From Klebsiella pneumoniae (GTDB lineage: Bacteria; Pseudomonadota; Gammaproteobacteria; Ga0077536): a stretch of 6,491 nucleotides of DNA. The notes beneath the pieces were generated by a model. The model made no database searches. It saw only the letters and a list, made by a program, of their open reading frames with translations, and was not told the DNA's origin. Made by a program: the position numbers and the translations under genes. The DNA is taken from positions 1 through 6,491 of the forward strand of contig CAMCBY010000247.1 in NCBI GenBank assembly GCA_945873015.1, read 5' to 3'. The stretch's first letter is position 1; each line of letters begins with the position of its first letter. This document shows, in pieces, positions 1 to 6,258 of this stretch.

Positions 1-739
1 GATCGTTACGACGGCCGAGGGAGCCGTCGCCATTGACCAGAAACTTCGGCACCGCAAACAGCGAAATACCGCGCGTGCCTTCGGGCGCGTCGGGCAGACG
101 CGCGAGCACCAGATGCACGATGTTATCGACCATATCGTGCTCACCGTAGGTGATGAAGATCTTCTGGCCGCTGATGAGGTAATGATCGCCTTCGGGCACC
201 GCGCGCGAGCGCACCGTGCTGAGGTCGGAGCCGGCCTGTGGTTCGGTGAGATTCATGGTGCCGGTCCAGGTGCCGGCGATGAGTTTGGCGAGATAAGTCG
301 CGCGCAGGTTGTCGTCGCCGTGCTGCTCGATAGCTTCGATCGCGCCGCCGGTCAGCATCGGGCACAGGCCGAAGGCCATATTGGCGCCGTCCCACATTTC
401 GCCGACAGCCGTCGCGACTATCTTGGGCAGACCCTGGCCACCGAATTCGGGGTTCATGGCAAGCCCGTTCCAGCCGCCGTCACAGAACGCCTGGTAGGCC
501 TCGCGCCAGCCGGGTGGCGTGTGTACGACATCACCATCGAGTTTGCAGCCGACCGTATCGCCGACCCGATTGAGCGGCGACAACACCTCGGTGGCGAGCT
601 TGGCGGCCTCTTCCAGCACCGCGTCGCTCAAATCCTTGCTTACTTCGTCGAACCCCGCCAGCTGCTGTACGCGGGACAACCCGATCAGCTCGTTGATCAC
701 GAACTGCATGTCGCGCAGCGGTGCTGTGTACTCGGCCAT
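1..739 (-). CDS. Acyl-CoA dehydrogenase, N-terminal 246 residues (3' end outside window)
   Basis: The product is predicted to be an FAD-dependent acyl-CoA dehydrogenase, which oxidises an acyl-CoA to the 2,3-enoyl-CoA and passes electrons to ETF in the cytosol. Residues 1-30 (start MAEYTAPLRDMQFVINEL) match the short N-terminal cap (AcylCoA_DH_N type) of the roughly 590-600-residue class that includes the DmdC-like enzymes. Residues 31-155 look like the helical N-terminal domain, with GWNGLAMNPEFGGQG at 89-103. The family signature TMNLTEPQAGSD is at 161-172, and SGQKIFIT at 190-197 opens the middle beta domain. The reading frame stays open to the left edge, so the C-terminal half is missing, including the expected catalytic glutamate. 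The start at 739 is preceded by a GGAG box seven bases away. The gene follows shc on the same strand but lies beyond its terminator, so it probably has its own promoter. The acyl chain specificity cannot be read from this part; DmdC-like (methylmercaptopropionyl-CoA) and general fatty acyl-CoA roles are both possible. Confidence 0.94.
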   Translation of the reverse strand, partial: MAEYTAPLRDMQFVINELIGLSRVQQLAGFDEVSKDLSDAVLEEAAKLATEVLSPLNRVGDTVGCKLDGDVVHTPPGWREAYQAFCDGGWNGLAMNPEFGGQGLPKIVATAVGEMWDGANMAFGLCPMLTGGAIEAIEQHGDDNLRATYLAKLIAGTWTGTMNLTEPQAGSDLSTVRSRAVPEGDHYLISGQKIFITYGEHDMVDNIVHLVLARLPDAPEGTRGISLFAVPKFLVNGDGSLGRRND

Positions 740-746
740 CTCAGGT

Positions 747-750
747 CTCC
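747..750 (-). promoter_or_regulatory. Ribosome binding site of the acyl-CoA dehydrogenase
   Basis: On the minus strand GGAG sits seven bases before the ATG at 739. This is a normal Shine-Dalgarno arrangement, and it fixes the start of the acyl-CoA dehydrogenase. Confidence 0.75.
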
Positions 751-841
751 GGATAAATTCGTCTGTCTGATTGCAAAAGTGCGGCGCCCGCCCGTTCAGT
801 GTCTGCGCGACCCGCCGTCTGCTGCTGCCCTTGATACGCTG

Positions 842-861
842 GAAACGTGCCGTCGGGTTTC
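842..861. repeat. Inverted repeat GAAAC-N10-GTTTC upstream of the dehydrogenase
   Basis: Two perfect five-base arms, GAAAC at 842-846 and GTTTC at 857-861, are separated by ten bases about 100 bases upstream of the acyl-CoA dehydrogenase start. The arms resemble half-sites of TetR-family fatty-acid regulators such as PsrA, but the spacing is longer than the known PsrA operator, so a match to that regulator is not supported. The repeat could be an operator or chance. Confidence 0.25.
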
Positions 862-879
862 GCCCTGCCCTTCAATCAC

Positions 880-904
880 AAAAAACTCGGCGCGAGGCCG
901 AGTT
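880..904 (-). terminator. Intrinsic terminator downstream of shc
   Basis: Read on the minus strand, a perfect eight-base-pair stem (AACTCGGC / GCCGAGTT) with a five-base loop (892-896) runs directly into a tract of six T (885-880). It lies about 110 bases beyond the shc stop codon and in the right orientation, so it most likely ends the shc transcript. On the plus strand there is no T tract, so it does not look bidirectional. It separates shc from the downstream acyl-CoA dehydrogenase. Confidence 0.88.
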
Positions 905-1013
905 CCGATCATCGTCAACAGTGCTATGGCGTCAAGCGCGGCGCGCACTTGAGCGCACCGCGATGTGATCGAGATCTAAAGTGCGTTGCGGCGGCCGCTT
1001 CGCGGCGCCGAAC

Positions 1014-3077
1014 TCAGGCCATTGCCAGTACCGGGATCGGCCCGAGATCGATGGGCCCTTCGGTGATCACCTCGACCTGACGGGTGGGCAGCCCCTGGCG
1101 CGCCCGCGCGTAAGTGGCCAGCGCCCACACCGGGAAATAGCGCGCATAACCGTGGTAGCGCAGGTAGAAGACCTTGGCAAAACCGGTGCCGGTGTACTCT
1201 TCTTCATCCCATTCGCCGACCGCGTTCTGCGTGCGCACCAGGTAATCGACGCCACGTTGCACATGGGGCGTACCGGCAGCGCCGACCGCCATCAGGCCAA
1301 GCAGCGCCCAGGCGGTCTGGGACGGGGTGCTGATGCCATGACCTGTCAGCGCCGGCTCGTCATAGGTGTTGCAGCTTTCGCCCCAGCCACCGTCTTCGTT
1401 CTGGTGATCCTGAAACCACTGCACGGCCTTGCGCACATAGGGTTTGGCCAGGTCTTCGCCAATCGCGCCGAGCGCGGCGAGCACGCTCCAGGTGCCGTAG
1501 ATGTAGTTCACGCCCCAACGGCCGTACCACGAACCATCCTCTTCCTGATCCTCGACCAGGAACTGCAGCCCACGCTGCACCGGCGGGAAACTCGCGTCAT
1601 AACCCAGCATCGCCAGTAACTCTATACAGCGCGCGGTCAGATCCGCAGTGCCCGGGTCGACCAGCGCACCGTGATCGGCGAACGGGATTTTGTTCAGGTA
1701 TTCGTTGTTGTTGCCAATGTCGAACGCGCCCCAGCTACCGTCCGGGTTCTGCATGCCCAACAGCCAGTTGAGCGCCTGGTTGATACGTTTGCGCTTGTGC
1801 TGCTTGTCGTGGGCACCAGCGCGCAACAAGGCCATCAAGACCATGCCGGTATCATCGACGTCAGGGTATTTGTCGTTCTCGTACTGGAACGCCCAGCCGC
1901 CCGACTCCAGCCCGGGCGCACGGTCGGCCCAGTCACCCATCACAAAAATCTGATGGTCGAACAACCATTCCACCGCTTGCTGCACTGCCGGATGATCGCT
2001 CTGCGCGCCGGCCTCGGTCAGCGCACTCAAGGACAGACAGGTGTCCCAGATGGGCGACACGCACGGTTGCACATAGGTTTCGTTCTCGCTATCGAGCACC
2101 AGATCTTCGATGGCCTGCACGGTACGCACGAAGTCGGCATCGTCGTCGGGAGCGCCGAGGGTGCGCAGCGCCATCGCAGCATTCGCCATCGCCGGGTAGA
2201 TGGCGCCAATACCGCCCTTGCCTTTGGTGTGATCGCGCATCCAGTTCTCGGCGAGCTTCAAGGCGCGGCCGCGGATCGCATTCGGTATCAAGGGCTCCAC
2301 CACCTTGAGCAGGCGGTCGAGCAGGACAAAAAAGCTCTTGAGCGGACTGCGGATACTGAAGCTGTCGAGGTTGCGCAACTTCATCGGCGGAGAATGAAAC
2401 AGCTCGGCGATACCGAGGTGTTCATCGACATGCACCACCGGCCGCTTCGCAAACAGGATCAGCAGCGGCACGATGACGCAGCGCGACCAGTAGGACACCT
2501 TGCTCAGATTGAAGAACCACCAGCGCGGCAGAAACATGATCTCGACCGGCATGGCCGGCACGGTGCGCCACGGCAGTTGCCCGAACACCGCCAGCGCAAT
2601 GCGGGTGAAGACATTGACCTTTTCTGCGCCGCCATTAGCCAACACCCAGGCCCGCGCGCGCACCATGAACGGCGCGTCGGGGGACTGCCCCATCATCTTC
2701 AAGGCGAAATAGGCTTTGACGGTGGCGCTCATGTCACCCGGCCCGCCGTGGTACAGCGACCAACTGCCATTGCGATTCTGGCGACGGCGCAGATAGCGCG
2801 TGATGCCCTCCTCACGCTCTTTGTTCGAGCGGCCCAGGAAGTGCTGCAGCAGAATGAATTCTGAGGGGATGGTGGCATCCGCCTCGAGGTCGAAGCGCCA
2901 GTGGCCGTCGTTGGCCTGCCGTTTGAGCAGGGCCTGCGAGGCGCGATTGAGGCAGTCCTGCACCGCATCCACAGCGCGTTCCAGAGGCTGCGCGGCGCGT
3001 TCCCGCCACAACCCTTGCGCTTCGACTTCGTGTTCAGTGACTACCCGCGAATAAGCTTCTTGTCGTTTTTCGATCAT
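1014..3077 (-). CDS. shc: Squalene-hopene cyclase
   Basis: This enzyme cyclises squalene to the pentacyclic hopene (and diplopterol), the committed step of hopanoid synthesis, as a monotopic protein on the inner membrane. Its 687 residues match the family's usual 630-720. The catalytic DxDD motif, which protonates the terminal double bond, is DVDD at residues 406-409 within KYPDVDDTG. At least seven QW-type repeats (Q-x-G-x-W) that brace the two alpha barrels are visible: Q54-W60, Q100-W106, Q376-W383, Q443-W449, Q511-W517, Q559-W565 and Q617-W623. The stretch SYWSRCVIVPLLILFA (195-210) corresponds to the non-polar membrane-contact helix. The C-terminal YLRYHGYARYFPVWAL (638-653) is also typical. 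The ATG at 3077 is the only sensible start, because the next methionine is residue 116, inside the fold. Its ribosome site is weak (only GGA very close to, or about 12 bases before, the ATG). No hopanoid genes flank it, and a terminator follows at 880-904. Confidence 0.97.
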   Translation of the reverse strand: MIEKRQEAYSRVVTEHEVEAQGLWRERAAQPLERAVDAVQDCLNRASQALLKRQANDGHWRFDLEADATIPSEFILLQHFLGRSNKEREEGITRYLRRRQNRNGSWSLYHGGPGDMSATVKAYFALKMMGQSPDAPFMVRARAWVLANGGAEKVNVFTRIALAVFGQLPWRTVPAMPVEIMFLPRWWFFNLSKVSYWSRCVIVPLLILFAKRPVVHVDEHLGIAELFHSPPMKLRNLDSFSIRSPLKSFFVLLDRLLKVVEPLIPNAIRGRALKLAENWMRDHTKGKGGIGAIYPAMANAAMALRTLGAPDDDADFVRTVQAIEDLVLDSENETYVQPCVSPIWDTCLSLSALTEAGAQSDHPAVQQAVEWLFDHQIFVMGDWADRAPGLESGGWAFQYENDKYPDVDDTGMVLMALLRAGAHDKQHKRKRINQALNWLLGMQNPDGSWGAFDIGNNNEYLNKIPFADHGALVDPGTADLTARCIELLAMLGYDASFPPVQRGLQFLVEDQEEDGSWYGRWGVNYIYGTWSVLAALGAIGEDLAKPYVRKAVQWFQDHQNEDGGWGESCNTYDEPALTGHGISTPSQTAWALLGLMAVGAAGTPHVQRGVDYLVRTQNAVGEWDEEEYTGTGFAKVFYLRYHGYARYFPVWALATYARARQGLPTRQVEVITEGPIDLGPIPVLAMA

Positions 3078-3154
3078 GTTCCGATGAGTCCAGCCGGCGC
3101 GCCCTACGTCGCGCCCGGTTTGTTTCCAGCGTGTAGCGGTAAGTCGCGGCGCGA

Positions 3155-3173
3155 TGTCACCCTGGTGGTAACA
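3155..3173. repeat. Operator-like inverted repeat upstream of shc
   Basis: TGTCACC (3155-3161) and GGTAACA (3167-3173) form an inverted repeat with six of seven bases matching and a five-base spacer. It lies 78-96 bases upstream of the shc start. On the minus strand the right arm contains GTGACA, five of six matches to a sigma70 -35 box, but the only -10-like sequence (TACACG) is 19 bases away and poor. A regulator binding here would be well placed to control shc. The site matches no operator I can name. Confidence 0.3.
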
Positions 3174-3208
3174 ATTCGGGCCGATACTGGCGACAACACG
3201 AGCCGGTC

Positions 3209-3227
3209 AATGCTGTGATGCAGCATT
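3209..3227. repeat. Seven-base-pair hairpin in the shc upstream gap
   Basis: AATGCTG and CAGCATT pair perfectly around a five-base loop (TGATG, 3216-3220). There is no T tract on either side, so it is not an intrinsic terminator. If the shc transcript starts further upstream, this hairpin would lie in its leader. Otherwise it may be a protein site or chance. Confidence 0.4.
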
Positions 3228-3311
3228 CGACCATGCGCGCTTGCGCTTGTCACCTACGGACAGCCTGAATGGTCAAACATTCCCAGGACTTGATGCGCAA
3301 ACATATGACCT

Positions 3312-3328
3312 GACGCAGTAACTGCGTC
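3312..3328. repeat. Near-perfect 17-base palindrome
   Basis: GACGCAGT and ACTGCGTC are exact reverse complements separated by a single base at 3320. Such a tight centre forms a poor RNA hairpin but is a typical shape for a site bound by a dimeric regulator. It lies about 235-250 bases upstream of the shc start. It is not a known consensus that I recognise. Confidence 0.5.
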
Positions 3329-3501
3329 GATAGACCTATGCGCGTCGCGCTGTAAACCCAAGGCAGATTTGCCGAGTCAGTGCTGTCTCTCTTACCGCTC
3401 TGTCAACGCGGGTCGTCCGGGCCAGATAACCTGATAACGCGTTCTGGTGGTGGTCGGTTTCGCCTGCGCGAATCCGCCGCTCGTTGTTTTATTAATACGC
3501 G

Positions 3502-3524
3502 GATGTTCCCCGATTCGGGGCATC
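3502..3524. repeat. GC-rich bulged hairpin downstream of the cyclic-di-GMP gene
   Basis: The plus strand reads GATG, a two-base bulge (TT), CCCCG, loop ATT, CGGGG, CATC, giving nine base pairs in all. It lies 91-113 bases past the stop of the gene ending at 3615 and could help to end or stabilise that transcript. An immediate T tract is absent on the minus strand (an A/T-rich stretch follows about six bases later), so calling it a terminator is not justified. Confidence 0.4.
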
Positions 3525-3533
3525 AATGCAAGG

Positions 3534-3552
3534 TTTTACGCGTAAAATCATA
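3534..3552 (-). promoter_or_regulatory. Perfect 14-base palindrome overlapping a possible -10 box
   Basis: TTTTACGCGTAAAA (3534-3547) is a perfect palindrome. On the minus strand it directly follows TATGAT (3552-3547), five of six matches to a sigma70 -10 box, so the palindrome would cover the start point of transcription, a usual place for a repressor. The upstream -35 region is poor (CTGCAA at 17-base spacing, three of six). If this is a promoter it would drive shc with a leader of about 460 bases. The palindrome is seen directly; the promoter role is inference. Confidence 0.3.
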
Positions 3553-3614
3553 CAGATCCCACCGGTCGTTGCAGCGTGAATGCAACACTTGCAGGCCGCG
3601 TATCGGGGCGGCTG

Positions 3615-5459
3615 CTACTGCAGGTACTCACCGCTGGTGATCGAGTCCAGCACATCACCGGCAAAACCGCCCGGCAGCCCCGCCACGAAGTCGTCGAACG
3701 GCAGCGCTTCGCTGAACAGAAAACCCTGCACCGCATCACAGCCTTCACGCAGCAGTAATTCGAGCTGCGCTCGGCTCTCCACCCCTTCGGCGATCACCCC
3801 TAAACGGAGCGCACGACCCAGCGCGATGATGGCCCGCGTGATCGCCTCTTCGTCCGGATTGCCCGGCAGGTCATGGACAAAACTGCGGTCGATTTTGAGG
3901 CCGTCGATGCGGAACCGTTTGAGATAGGACAGCGAGGAATAACCGGTGCCGAAATCATCGAGGTAGACCGCGATACCCATCGCTTTCAGTGCGTCAAGCT
4001 GCGCGCGACTGCTCTCGTCGTCGTCAAGCAGCAGGCTCTCGGTGATCTCAAGCACCAACTGATTCGGATCGGCGCCGGTCTCTTCGAGCACCCGCTCCAC
4101 CATCGCGCCGAGGCCGCCGTGGCGAAACTGCTGGGTGGAAAGATTGACGGCCACGGTCAAGTCTTCAAAGCCGAGCTCGCGCCAGCGGCGCAGATCCTGA
4201 CAAGCGCGGCGCAGTACCCATTCGCCTATCGGCACAATCAGGCCGGACTCCTCAGCGAGTGGCACAAAACGACCGGGCATCACCACACCCAAGCGCGGAT
4301 GACGCCAGCGCAGCAGCGCTTCGGCACCCACCACCTGGCCGGTCTGCAGACAGAGTTTGGGCTGATAACACAGAAACAAAGCGTCGTCGGCGATGGCGCG
4401 CCGCAGCGCGGCTTCCATTTGCAGGTTTTCGTCAGAGGCCGCCTGTAGGGCCGGCGTGAATACACAAAAACGACCACGACCGTCTTTTTTGGCGCGATTC
4501 ATCGCGTTGTCGGCCTTGCGCAGCAACTCGGCGACATCGGCCGCGTCACCCGGGCAGAAACTGACGCCGATGCTGGCCGTCACCGCGATTTCCTCACCGC
4601 GCACGTAAATCGGTTCCGACAGACCGTTCAGAATTTTCTGACACAGCGGCTCGACCTCGCGCTGGTCGTTGAGGTTCTCGAGCAGAATCGCAAATTCGTC
4701 ACTGCCAATACGCGCAATGGTGTCGCCCTTGCGCACGCTGGCGCTGAGCCGATAGGCGACGGTCACCAGCAATTCGTCACCAGCGCCGTGACCGAAGTTC
4801 TCGTTGATGGATTTGAAACGGTCGACGTCCAGCGAGATCACCGCCATGAGGCGCATGGAATGGCCAGCGCGGCGCACCGCCTGCTGCACGCAGTCGCGGA
4901 ACAGTTCGCGGTTAGCGAGACCGGTCAGCTTGTCGAATTGCGACAGAAATGCGAGATGCCGCGAGGTGTGTTTGCGTTCAATGGCATAACGCAGGGTTTT
5001 CAGCAGCAGCGCGCCGTCGTCGAGACCGGCCTCGAGATAGTCGTCAGCGCCGGCCGCCAGCGCGGCAGCCACTGCCGGCTCGTCGGCCGACGGGGTGGTG
5101 ACGATAATCGGCAGAGTGGCATCAACCGCATGGACATCGCGCACTGCGGCCAGCACATCCACATCGGTAAAACCCAAGGCAATCATGACCGCGTCGAATT
5201 TGTGGCCGGCCAATTGCGCCAGTGCCGCGGATAGCTTGGCGGCGGCCTGAAAACTGACCGTGATGCCACCAGGCAGATGTCGCACCTGGCGACGAAGCGC
5301 GCTGACAGCGCGCGTATCCTGATCGAGCAGCAGCACCCGCAGCTCGCCCACGGCGCGCAATTTGGGCATTGCGCGACCGCCCGACAACTTGGCGGCGGCT
5401 ATCCGAGGGGGCATACCGGCGCGCGATGGGCGCACCCCGCTGCCGCTCTGTTTTTTCAT
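3615..5459 (-). CDS. Pseudo-receiver GGDEF-EAL cyclic-di-GMP turnover protein
   Basis: This 614-residue cytosolic protein has three domains. A receiver-like domain (about 40-160) keeps Asp46/Asp48 and Thr122, but the phosphoacceptor position is Ala94 (FDAVMIALGFTD) and the conserved lysine is Ala144 (DYLEAG), so phosphorylation is not expected. The GGDEF domain (about 170-335) has metal-binding Asp211, Asn219 and Asp228, an intact I-site RxxD (R243-D246), and the signature as GSDEF (252-256), with Ser replacing the second Gly. The EAL domain (about 345-600) keeps the full phosphodiesterase set: EALLRW (380-385), Asn439, E471/E474, DDFGTG (501-506), KID (522-524), E558/E561 and QG (578-579). 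I predict that it hydrolyses cyclic-di-GMP to pGpG; cyclase activity is uncertain. The ATG at 5459 gives the longest product, but no good ribosome site precedes it, and Met16 (5414) or Met31 (5369) would still keep the whole receiver. There are no membrane segments. The gene to its right is on the same strand, 117 bases upstream. Confidence 0.96.
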   Translation of the reverse strand: MKKQSGSGVRPSRAGMPPRIAAAKLSGGRAMPKLRAVGELRVLLLDQDTRAVSALRRQVRHLPGGITVSFQAAAKLSAALAQLAGHKFDAVMIALGFTDVDVLAAVRDVHAVDATLPIIVTTPSADEPAVAAALAAGADDYLEAGLDDGALLLKTLRYAIERKHTSRHLAFLSQFDKLTGLANRELFRDCVQQAVRRAGHSMRLMAVISLDVDRFKSINENFGHGAGDELLVTVAYRLSASVRKGDTIARIGSDEFAILLENLNDQREVEPLCQKILNGLSEPIYVRGEEIAVTASIGVSFCPGDAADVAELLRKADNAMNRAKKDGRGRFCVFTPALQAASDENLQMEAALRRAIADDALFLCYQPKLCLQTGQVVGAEALLRWRHPRLGVVMPGRFVPLAEESGLIVPIGEWVLRRACQDLRRWRELGFEDLTVAVNLSTQQFRHGGLGAMVERVLEETGADPNQLVLEITESLLLDDDESSRAQLDALKAMGIAVYLDDFGTGYSSLSYLKRFRIDGLKIDRSFVHDLPGNPDEEAITRAIIALGRALRLGVIAEGVESRAQLELLLREGCDAVQGFLFSEALPFDDFVAGLPGGFAGDVLDSITSGEYLQ

Positions 5460-5463
5460 GTTT

Positions 5464-5493
5464 TTTATAGGGTAACGGGAACTTCCTTGTCGA
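5464..5493 (-). promoter_or_regulatory. Candidate sigma70 promoter for the GGDEF-EAL gene
   Basis: On the minus strand TCGACA (5493-5488, five of six matches to the -35 box) is followed after 18 bases by TATAAA (5469-5464, five of six matches to the -10 box). Transcription would begin near 5458-5457, at the ATG of 5459. The message would then be essentially leaderless, or translation would begin at a later methionine. An AAGGAAG at about 5490-5484 is too far from the ATG to act as its ribosome site. This promoter suggests that the gene is not strictly co-transcribed with the one on its right. Confidence 0.45.
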
Positions 5494-5576
5494 ACTTATC
5501 ACAAATTCCGTTTAACACGCTATCCGAGTTGAGAATTGTTCTTTCATGAACTGTGCAAATCAGGCGCACATCGTGT

Positions 5577-6203
5577 TTATTTTTCTTTCAGGTAGCCGCT
5601 GAACAGCGAGCCGAACTCCTCAGCACTGACCTCAAAGTCTTCCACCGTCAGACAGACCTGACGCTCAACTGACGCGCGCACCGCGTCGTTCACCGCCAAT
5701 ACGGTCTCGAGCGGCACCGAGGCATAACGAAAATCCGTCACCGCCAGGCCGAGTTCTCCGCTGTGGGTCTCGATCACCAGCGGCAGAACGACCGGCAACA
5801 GGTGGGCGTCGAGCAGCATCTTGAAGCCGCGGTAGGCGCTGCCCTGGAAAGTGATCATGTTTTCGCCGGCGAGATTGACCACGCTGCGCAGCAGACGGTG
5901 CCGGGTGGTACTGAGATTGACCGGAATGTGGCACAGGTCAGGGCCAAGATAGGACAGGCTGTCCCAATCCTTGTCGGGCAGGTTGCAGATTGCACCGGTG
6001 ATGCCAATGTCCCAGCACGGCGCGACCCGCGCCGGCTCGACATCACGCAGCAGGCCGCGGTCCTTGAAGGTCAGCGCGCCTTTATCCATGACCAGATTGC
6101 CCAACATCACCTGCGTGCCGCGATTTCGAATCATCAGCATCTCGCCGAGTCCGCGTGCAAACAAATCCCGGCACAGTCCGACCAGTTGTTCTTGGTTGTC
6201 CAT
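5577..6203 (-). CDS. Unrecognised 208-residue soluble protein
   Basis: I do not recognise this family. The product has 208 residues, starting MDNQEQLVGLCRDLFARG and ending SGYLKEK. It has no signal peptide and no clear membrane segment (LLPVVLPLVI at 135-144 is only mildly hydrophobic), so it is probably cytosolic. It has five cysteines (11, 63, 73, 91, 184) with no CxxC pair, and conserved-looking aromatic or glycine spots such as CWDIGITG (63-70) and FQGSAYRGF (119-127). No PilZ-type RxxxR motif was seen, so a cyclic-di-GMP receptor role is not supported despite the neighbour. The frame is open upstream to 6398, but I chose the ATG at 6203 because a purine-rich GGGGGA lies three bases before it and the extra 65 residues are arginine- and proline-rich without protein-like character. 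It precedes the cyclic-di-GMP gene on the same strand by 117 bases, so co-transcription is possible but unproven. Confidence 0.75.
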   Translation of the reverse strand: MDNQEQLVGLCRDLFARGLGEMLMIRNRGTQVMLGNLVMDKGALTFKDRGLLRDVEPARVAPCWDIGITGAICNLPDKDWDSLSYLGPDLCHIPVNLSTTRHRLLRSVVNLAGENMITFQGSAYRGFKMLLDAHLLPVVLPLVIETHSGELGLAVTDFRYASVPLETVLAVNDAVRASVERQVCLTVEDFEVSAEEFGSLFSGYLKEK

Positions 6204-6206
6204 TCG

Positions 6207-6212
6207 TCCCCC
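6207..6212 (-). promoter_or_regulatory. Ribosome binding site deciding the start at 6203
   Basis: GGGGGA on the minus strand ends three bases before the ATG at 6203. The spacing is slightly short, but the match is the best near any start codon in this frame. It favours a 208-residue over a 273-residue product. Confidence 0.5.
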
Positions 6213-6236
6213 AATTAACCCAGGGCAGCCTCGCAG

Positions 6237-6258
6237 GGCACGGCCCACGCCCCGTGCC
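6237..6258. repeat. GC-rich stem-loop upstream of the 208-residue protein
   Basis: GGCACGG (6237-6243) pairs perfectly with CCGTGCC (6252-6258) around an eight-base loop. It lies 34-55 bases before the start at 6203, so it may sit in that gene's leader. On the plus strand five T follow four bases after the stem (6263-6267), which makes it a weak plus-strand terminator candidate, but no plus-strand gene is present to be terminated. Confidence 0.45.

Larger units (their letters stand above)
3078..3614. other. Gene-free gap of 537 bases upstream of shc, rich in palindromes
   Basis: No convincing coding region lies here on either strand. The short plus-strand frame at 3380-3640 has no recognisable protein character and runs into the end of the EAL gene. 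The gap must contain the 3' end of the cyclic-di-GMP gene transcript and the promoter of shc. No strong sigma70 promoter was found. The best minus-strand candidates are a TATGAT box at 3552-3547 and a GTGACA -35-like box at 3160-3155 without a good -10. No classical hairpin plus T-tract terminator was seen for the gene ending at 3615. The gap does contain at least five short inverted repeats, the main ones listed separately; a further six-base-pair one (GTTGCA/TGCAAC) is at 3568-3586. Confidence 0.7.

Noticed and set aside
113..952. Plus-strand open frame of 279 codons at the left end
   Set aside because: It is antisense to the acyl-CoA dehydrogenase, which carries the TEPxAGSD signature and a good ribosome site. 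The frame also runs across the terminator at 880-904.
1671..2864. Long plus-strand open frame of 397 codons
   Set aside because: It lies wholly opposite the squalene-hopene cyclase, whose motifs are beyond doubt. Its translation is rich in His, Arg and Gln, as expected of an antisense shadow of GC-rich coding DNA.
3380..3640. Plus-strand open frame of 86 codons in the shc upstream gap
   Set aside because: No recognisable protein features are present, and the frame overlaps the end of the convergent EAL gene. Its translation looks like random GC-rich sequence.
5552..5570. Terminator after the 208-residue protein
   Set aside because: The stem TGTGC/GCACA has only five base pairs with a nine-base loop and no T tract, so it is too weak to call.
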